Shown: positions 14,792 to 18,535 of the stretch, piece after piece
Numbering within the stretch: position 1 is the first letter of the stretch
How the letters are laid out: every line of letters begins with the position of its first letter
Assembly (NCBI GenBank): GCA_964645985.1
Contig: CAZYCC010000031.1
Location: forward strand, 1 to 18,535
DNA from: CAZYCC01 sp964645985
Lineage (GTDB): Bacteria; Bacillota; Clostridia; Oscillospirales; CAG-272
Reading direction: 5' to 3'
DNA: 18,535 bases
Notes under the pieces: model-generated
Told to the model about the DNA's origin: nothing
The model's database searches: none
The model's input: the letters and a program-made list of their open reading frames with translations, nothing else
Made by a program: the position numbers and the translations under genes

Positions 14792-15313
14792 TTAGGTCTC
14801 CCGGGTGCCGGAGCCGGGCGGATCTTCGGTCGGGTGAGAGATAACCTCTGCCGCGATCCCCGCGCCGAAGGATTCCCGGACCTGCCCGGGAGTGGCGGCG
14901 CGCTCCTCCCCGCCCGGTCCGTAGAGCTTGTCGAAGAAATACCTCATCACGTCTTTTCTCGTGATGATGCCGACAAAGTACCCGCGGTCATCGACGACCG
15001 GCACAAAGTTCATCTCCATCGCGCAGCGCAACATTTCCTCCATACTCGACTGCACATTGAGCGGCGCGTGCCGGTCGGGGCGCAGGATGTCGCGGATCTG
15101 CAGCTTCTCCTCGAGATGCGGGTCGCTCTTGCCGTAGGTGTTCCAGAGAAAGTCCCCCTCGGTGACCGTGCCGAAGTAATTCCCCTCGCGCGTCAGTACC
15201 GGCACCGCCGAGAACCCGTGCGCGCGCATCTTCTCGATGCCCTGCCGCAGGGTGGAGGTGTCGTAAATGAACGCCGTGCTGCTCTTGGGTTTGATGAAAT
15301 AGGCGATATTCAT
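14792..15313 (-). CDS. Small tandem CBS-domain protein
   Basis: The protein has 173 residues, with two CBS motifs forming one Bateman module. The first runs roughly from residue 4 to 60 (FSAVPVLTREGNYFGTVTEGD), the second roughly from 73 to 130 (FVPVVDDRGYFVGIITRKDVM). About 40 Gly/Pro/Glu-rich residues follow and look disordered. CBS pairs usually bind adenine nucleotides or related ligands and signal energy state, but no enzyme or channel domain is attached and no partner is evident. Stand-alone proteins beginning MNIAYF with this layout are, from memory, common in Clostridia. The ATG follows GAGGACGGGGGA, ten bases upstream. A second ATG lies in another frame inside that gap. Function beyond ligand sensing is unknown. 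Confidence 0.88.
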   Translation of the reverse strand: MNIAYFIKPKSSTAFIYDTSTLRQGIEKMRAHGFSAVPVLTREGNYFGTVTEGDFLWNTYGKSDPHLEEKLQIRDILRPDRHAPLNVQSSMEEMLRCAMEMNFVPVVDDRGYFVGIITRKDVMRYFFDKLYGPGGEERAATPGQVRESFGAGIAAEVISHPTEDPPGSGTRET

Positions 15314-15582
15314 AAAATGACATTCCCCCGTCCTCTTTTATTGTCTAAATGAAAGAACTCTCCCGGTGCACCGGCACAGCCGCCGCGCGGGCTGCCGTTT
15401 TGCGATTTGCCCCGGTAACCCCGCCATTTCGCGCAAACCCTTGCGGGCTGCCGCGGAGGATGCGATCCTCCCGCCGGGGATAGGAATCTCGCGCGGGAGC
15501 GCCGCCCGGGAATGCGCCCATCGGCGCCGCGCCCCCTCCCCGCGATGACGCGCGGAGTAGCTTTCTCCGAGTTCCCGGTCTC
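15314..15582 (-). other. 269-bp spacer between the aminopeptidase and CBS genes, hairpin-rich, no gene seen
   Basis: The spacer lies downstream of the aminopeptidase stop and upstream of the CBS start on the - strand. Open frames here are short and Arg/Ala-rich, and I do not support them. Structure elements are a 7-bp stem with 3-base loop (GGAGGAT/ATCCTCC, 15455-15471), a 12-bp palindrome CCGGTGCACCGG (15363-15374), CGCAA/TTGCG near 15432-15445, and an 11-bp direct repeat GCGGGCTGCCG (15387-15397 and 15443-15453). No intrinsic terminator with a T tract, no clear promoter and no known riboswitch consensus were recognised. Confidence 0.45.
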
Positions 15583-16890
15583 TCACTCGACTTGCGGCAG
15601 CTCCTCGAAAAGCGCCGCCACGAGGCGGGTGAGCTGCGCGGTGTCCTCAGTGCCGGCGGTTTCATAGGAGGAGTGCATCGCGAGCTGCGGAAGACCTATA
15701 TCCGCCGCCGCGACCGGCAGCCCGCGCAGCAGGATCCCGCCGAGCGTCGACCCGCCCGCCATATCCGCGCGGTTCGCGTAGGGCTGCAGCGGCACGCCCG
15801 CCCGCTCGGCAAGGGCATGGACGAGCGCCGCCGAGTACCCGTCGGTTGTGTACTTTTGCGCGGCGTTATGCTTGAGGACGACCCCACCATTGAGGCGCGG
15901 TCCACAGGCTTGATCGGAGAGTTCCGGGTGATTGGGGTGGACGGCGTGCGCGTTGTCGCAGGAGAGCAGGAAGGATCGCGCGAGCAGCCGCCGGTAGTCC
16001 TCCGCGCCGCCCTCGCCGAGCGCGGCGGCAGCGCGGCGCAGCGCATCCGGCAGGAAGGTCGATGCCGCGCCCTGCCGCGTCTGAGATCCGACCTCCTCGC
16101 TGTCGAAAATGGCGCAGACCGCGGCGGTATCGCTCGATTCCCCCGCCGTGAGCAGCCCCCGCAGCGTCGCGAAGACGCATTGCAGATCATCGAGGCTCCG
16201 CGAGGAGACAAACTCCCCCTCCCCACCCCAGATGCTGCCCGGTGTGCGGTTGAAGAGATATAAGTCCTGCCCGAGGATGTCCTCGGGCGCCGCTCCCGCC
16301 TCCCGCGCGATGAGGCGCCAAAATCCGCCCTCCCCCTCCCGCCCGTCGCCGAAGAGCGGCAGCATATCGACCGCCGGATTGTAGCGGAAGCCCTCGTTGA
16401 GGCTGTGATTGAGGTGAATGGCGGTGTTGGGGATGAGCAAGAGATCCCGGTCGAGTGCAACGAGGCGGGAGCGCAGTTTCCCGTCCTCCCCGCGGAGGAT
16501 AACCCGCCCGGCAACCGAGAGCGGCCGATCGAGCCAGGTCGAGAGGATCATCCCGCCGTAGCGCTCGGTGCTCAGGCGAACGAGGCGTGGGGTAAACAGC
16601 TCCCCGTTTTCTTTAATTTTAAATGAGGGGAAGTCGCAGTGCGAGGCGGTGAGAGCAAACGCGCGCAGCTCCTCCGCCGGCAGGCGAAAGGCGATAATCG
16701 ACGAGCCGCCGCGCGTCACATAATATTTCCCGCCGAGAGTGAGATGCCACGCGTCCCGCTCGAAAAGGCGCGTGTAACCCGCCTCCTCCAGCGCGCCCGC
16801 CGCCGTCGCGACCGCGTGAAAGGCGCTCGGGCACTTATCAATAAAGGACAGCAGATCCCGCGTCACATCCCGGGAAACCTCGCTTGCCAT
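15583..16890 (-). CDS. M18 family aspartyl-type aminopeptidase (zinc)
   Basis: This is a cytoplasmic metallo-aminopeptidase that removes N-terminal, often acidic, residues from peptides; family members form large tetrahedral dodecamers. From the ATG at 16890 it has 435 residues, the usual size. Expected metal and catalytic positions are present: His84 in SHCDF, Asp234 in RSLDDLQ, Glu265-Glu266 in FDSEEVGSQ, Asp312 in CDNAHAVHPN, and His406 in AMHSSYE. The typical GGMILSTWLDRPLSVAGRV block (residues 112-130) is also there. The start at 16890 is chosen because GGAGGAGGG (16897-16905) lies six bases upstream; the in-frame ATG at 16911 has a poorer site. A sigma-A promoter is visible at 16939-16967. 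The gene is divergent from the surface-protein gene and probably functionally unrelated to it. Confidence 0.95.
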   Translation of the reverse strand: MASEVSRDVTRDLLSFIDKCPSAFHAVATAAGALEEAGYTRLFERDAWHLTLGGKYYVTRGGSSIIAFRLPAEELRAFALTASHCDFPSFKIKENGELFTPRLVRLSTERYGGMILSTWLDRPLSVAGRVILRGEDGKLRSRLVALDRDLLLIPNTAIHLNHSLNEGFRYNPAVDMLPLFGDGREGEGGFWRLIAREAGAAPEDILGQDLYLFNRTPGSIWGGEGEFVSSRSLDDLQCVFATLRGLLTAGESSDTAAVCAIFDSEEVGSQTRQGAASTFLPDALRRAAAALGEGGAEDYRRLLARSFLLSCDNAHAVHPNHPELSDQACGPRLNGGVVLKHNAAQKYTTDGYSAALVHALAERAGVPLQPYANRADMAGGSTLGGILLRGLPVAAADIGLPQLAMHSSYETAGTEDTAQLTRLVAALFEELPQVE

Positions 16891-16938
16891 ATCAAGCCCT
16901 CCTCCTTCCATTTTCGCCGAAAACCCCTCCCCGCGGAA

Positions 16939-16967
16939 AGTATAGCACAAATTCGCTCCCCTTGCAA
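16939..16967 (-). promoter_or_regulatory. Sigma-A promoter of the M18 aminopeptidase gene
   Basis: Read on the - strand: -35 TTGCAA (16967-16962), a 17-base spacer ending TGTGC, and -10 TATACT (16944-16939), with an extended TG one base before the -10. Transcription would start near 16931, giving a leader of about 40 nt with the ribosome site GGAGGAGGG. Confidence 0.85.
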
Positions 16968-16973
16968 GGAAAT

Positions 16974-17002
16974 TTGACAGTTCTTGCGCTTTGTGCTATA
17001 CT
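16974..17002 (+). promoter_or_regulatory. Sigma-A promoter of the cohesin-like surface-protein gene
   Basis: Perfect -35 TTGACA (16974-16979), a 17-base spacer, and -10 TATACT (16997-17002) preceded by TGC (extended -10). The predicted start near 17009 gives a leader of about 29 nt with the ribosome site TGGAGG seven bases before the ATG at 17038. This is the best-matched promoter I can see in the window. Confidence 0.92.
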
Positions 17003-17037
17003 CAATCGGGGATTCGTGGCGATATGGAGGCCGCGCG

Positions 17038-18535
17038 ATGAGGATTTTATCAAATAAAAGGGCGCGAGGGGCGTTCGCGCTGCTCTTCGCCCTCGCGATA
17101 TTGTGCGTCGCGCTTTGTGCGGCGCTTGTCCTGCCTTCCCGCGCGAGCGCGGACAGCGCGACCATTCGCGTCAAGGACGCGACCGCCGCGCCCGGGGAGA
17201 GCGTGACGATAGAAATTGTCGCGACTCCCGCAGCGGGGGCGGGGTTCTGCGGCTTTGCCGTCGCGCTCGACTACGACACGAACGTGCTCACCTTCGATAA
17301 GGAGAACTTCTCCAACAGACGCGACTATCTGCCCGATTATACCGGCGGCAGCCCCAAATATCCCGCGACCAACACAACCGGCAAATGCGGCTACCCGGTT
17401 CTCTTCCAGTGCACACTCGACCCCTCCTACCCCGCGCTTGAGGAGGAGTGCGTCCTCGTGCGGGCATCCTTCCTTGTGGCGAGCGGCGCTCCCGCCGGGG
17501 CGCTGACCGTGACGCCGCACATCGACTGCGCGGGCGGATGCTTCTACGCGATGGAGAACTTTCAAACGATCCCCCGCCCCGCCGTGATGCAGTCCGGCAC
17601 CCTCACCATCCCCGGCAGCACCGGCGACGACCCCGCCCCGCCCGACACCCCCGACACCCCCTCGGATGACACCCCCCCGAGCAGCGGCGGCGATGTGACC
17701 ACCGACACCCCTGCGGGCGGCGGTTCTTCCGGTGATACCCCCGCGAGCGGCGGTACTGTAACTCCCGACACACCGCCAAGCGATGGAAACACCGAAAATG
17801 ACACCCCCTCGAGCGGCGGGAATACGCCGAGCAATGGGGGCAATGCCAACAATGGCGGAAACACGGGCAACGGGAATACCCCTTCTAACGGTGGTACCGT
17901 GACCCCTGACACACCGCCAAGCGATGGAAACACGGGTAGCGGGAACACTCCCTCAAACGATGGTACTGTAACTCCCGACACACCGCCAAGTGGCGGAAAC
18001 ACCGAAAATGACACCCCGCCAAGCAACGGGAATACGCCGAGCAATGGGGGCAATGCCAACAATGGCGGAAATACCGGCAACGGGAATACCCCTTCTAACG
18101 GTGGTACCGTAACTCCCGACACCCCCGTGAGCGGAGGTTCGTCTAACGGAAACAACGCGACCGACGGCGACAATTCTGACGGAGATAATACCGGCGGCGA
18201 CGGCACTCCGAACAATAGCGGCAGCGTCACCCCGGATGTCCCTCCCACCGATGGCGGCGACGATAACAGCGGCGCCGGAAACGATACCCCCGCGGGCGGC
18301 GGCGGTAACAACGTTAGCGGGGGGAATATGGGGGACGGGAATACCCCCGCGGGCGGCGGCAATGTGACCCCCGATACCCCGGACAACCCGAGTAGCGGTG
18401 GAAACATCGGCAACGACACCCCTCCAAGCAACGGGAATACGCCGAGCAATGGGGGCAATGCCAACAATGGCGGAAATACCGGCAACGGGAATACCCCTTC
18501 TAACGGTGGTACCGTAACTCCCGACACCCCCGTGA
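17038..18535 (+). CDS. Secreted cohesin-like protein with long acidic repeat linker, 3'-truncated by the window end
   Basis: I translated this frame directly: 499 residues with no stop before the last base. Residues 1-38 form a signal peptide (basic start, hydrophobic core, SRASA cleavage site before Asp39). Residues about 41-192 resemble a cohesin/CBM-type beta-sandwich, from ATIRVKDATAAPGESVTIEI through the characteristic ALDYDTNVLTF to the closing SGTLTIP. It has six cysteines (71, 117, 125, 138, 164, 168), unusual for a cohesin. From residue 193 to the end the sequence is built of Gly, Asn, Thr, Pro, Ser and Asp, with no Lys, Arg, Cys or aromatic residue, and recurring GGTVTPDTP modules. 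It is therefore exported and very acidic; an anchor, a dockerin or further domains may lie beyond the window. The ATG follows TGGAGG and a perfect promoter. The cohesin assignment is by pattern, and no partner dockerin is seen. Confidence 0.85.
   Translation, partial: MRILSNKRARGAFALLFALAILCVALCAALVLPSRASADSATIRVKDATAAPGESVTIEIVATPAAGAGFCGFAVALDYDTNVLTFDKENFSNRRDYLPDYTGGSPKYPATNTTGKCGYPVLFQCTLDPSYPALEEECVLVRASFLVASGAPAGALTVTPHIDCAGGCFYAMENFQTIPRPAVMQSGTLTIPGSTGDDPAPPDTPDTPSDDTPPSSGGDVTTDTPAGGGSSGDTPASGGTVTPDTPPSDGNTENDTPSSGGNTPSNGGNANNGGNTGNGNTPSNGGTVTPDTPPSDGNTGSGNTPSNDGTVTPDTPPSGGNTENDTPPSNGNTPSNGGNANNGGNTGNGNTPSNGGTVTPDTPVSGGSSNGNNATDGDNSDGDNTGGDGTPNNSGSVTPDVPPTDGGDDNSGAGNDTPAGGGGNNVSGGNMGDGNTPAGGGNVTPDTPDNPSSGGNIGNDTPPSNGNTPSNGGNANNGGNTGNGNTPSNGGTVTPDTPV
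18019..18130 (+). repeat. 112-bp exact direct repeat, copy 1
   Basis: This stretch, from CCAAGCAACGGG to ACACCCCCGTGA, is identical base for base to 18424-18535. The offset of 405 bp is 135 codons. A third, slightly diverged partial copy lies at about 17818-17900, 210 bp upstream. Confidence 0.95.
18424..18535 (+). repeat. 112-bp exact direct repeat, copy 2, ending at the window edge
   Basis: It is identical to 18019-18130, including all synonymous positions. The match is still perfect at the last base of the window, so the duplicated unit may be longer than 112 bp. Confidence 0.95.

Larger units (their letters stand above)
16939..17002. repeat. 13-bp inverted repeat formed by the two divergent -10 regions
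   Basis: TTTGTGCTATACT occurs on the + strand at 16990-17002 and, as its exact complement AGTATAGCACAAA, at 16939-16951. Each copy contains the extended -10 of one divergent promoter. The identity extends four bases beyond the TGnTATACT core, so it may be shared promoter consensus or a pair of operator half-sites. Confidence 0.85.
17749..18535 (+). repeat. Degenerate in-frame repeats encoding the GGTVTPDTP linker modules
   Basis: Seven copies of G-x-x-V-T-P-D-(T/V)-P occur, with the first Val codon at 17758, 17899, 17968, 18109, 18226, 18364 and 18514. The spacings are 141, 69, 141, 117, 138 and 150 bp, all multiples of three. Between them are blocks of NGGNANNGGNTGNGNTPSN type. All copies keep the reading frame of the surface protein. 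Confidence 0.9.

Noticed and set aside
14765..14795. Hairpin near the CBS stop as its terminator
   Set aside because: The inverted repeat CCGGGAGG/CCTCC is imperfect and on the - strand is followed by A residues rather than T; the perfect hairpin at 14619-14651 is the better terminator.
15340..15560. Riboswitch upstream of the CBS gene
   Set aside because: No conserved core of the classes I know (for example c-di-GMP, c-di-AMP, cobalamin, glycine) was recognisable; kept only as a structured spacer finding.
15338..15586. 82-codon - strand open frame between the aminopeptidase and CBS genes
   Set aside because: It is Arg/Ala/Gly-rich, overlaps other open frames and hairpins, and has no recognisable protein features; GC-rich spacers give such frames by chance.
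17562..18527. - strand open frame of 321 codons, Pro/Val/Phe/Leu repeats (GVSGVTVPPLEGVFPLPVF type)
   Set aside because: It is the complement of the surface-protein repeats. The + strand frame has a promoter, ribosome site, signal peptide and folded domain, while the - strand frame has none of these.
17749..18535. Possible CRISPR array or tandem DNA repeat locus
   Set aside because: Repeats are of unequal length, spaced in multiples of three and open in one frame with a consistent protein pattern; there are no unique spacers of constant size and no cas genes.

Overview
The window (18,535 bp, visibly GC-rich, with C or G at most third codon positions) looks like a chromosomal segment of a GC-rich anaerobic member of the Firmicutes, most likely a clostridial, possibly gut-associated lineage. 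The clues are an oxygen-sensitive class III ribonucleotide reductase, the Firmicutes-type AddAB recombination nuclease, a heterodimeric ABC exporter, an M18 aminopeptidase and a secreted cohesin-like protein. Strong sigma-A type promoters with an extended -10 (TGnTATACT) are visible in one spacer only. I see no tRNA, rRNA, CRISPR array, transposase or phage gene, so this is mostly a housekeeping region, with a repeat-rich surface-protein gene at its right end.

Left part, 1-14437, all on the + strand: the 3' part of nrdD (5' end outside the window), fused to a C-terminal redoxin domain; a thioredoxin-reductase-like flavoprotein; addB and addA; and two half-transporter ABC genes overlapping by ATGA. 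The first pair makes a plausible unit for anaerobic dNTP synthesis: the reductase needs dithiol electrons, it carries its own CxxC redoxin, and the reductase gene lies 100 bp downstream. AddB and AddA form the helicase-nuclease that processes double-strand breaks. The two ABC proteins complement each other's sequence defects exactly as in heterodimeric exporters with one degenerate ATP site.

Right part, 14438-18535: a 354-bp non-coding stretch with a perfect bidirectional terminator separates the + strand genes from two - strand genes, a small tandem-CBS protein and an M18 aminopeptidase. The aminopeptidase promoter faces away from a very good promoter driving a + strand gene that starts at 17038 and runs off the window end. 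That gene encodes a signal peptide, a cohesin-like domain with six cysteines, and at least 300 residues of acidic Gly/Asn/Thr/Pro/Ser/Asp repeats. It contains a 112-bp exact duplication whose second copy ends at the last base of the window.

Points most worth a second look are the missing finger-loop cysteine and the redoxin fusion in NrdD, the missing NADPH-specificity motif in the adjacent flavoprotein, the open-ended cohesin-like repeat protein, the Ala-Glu-Ala microsatellite inside an ABC nucleotide-binding domain, and three genes that start after C-rich leaders without a Shine-Dalgarno sequence. I did not find a clear, wholly new multi-gene system.
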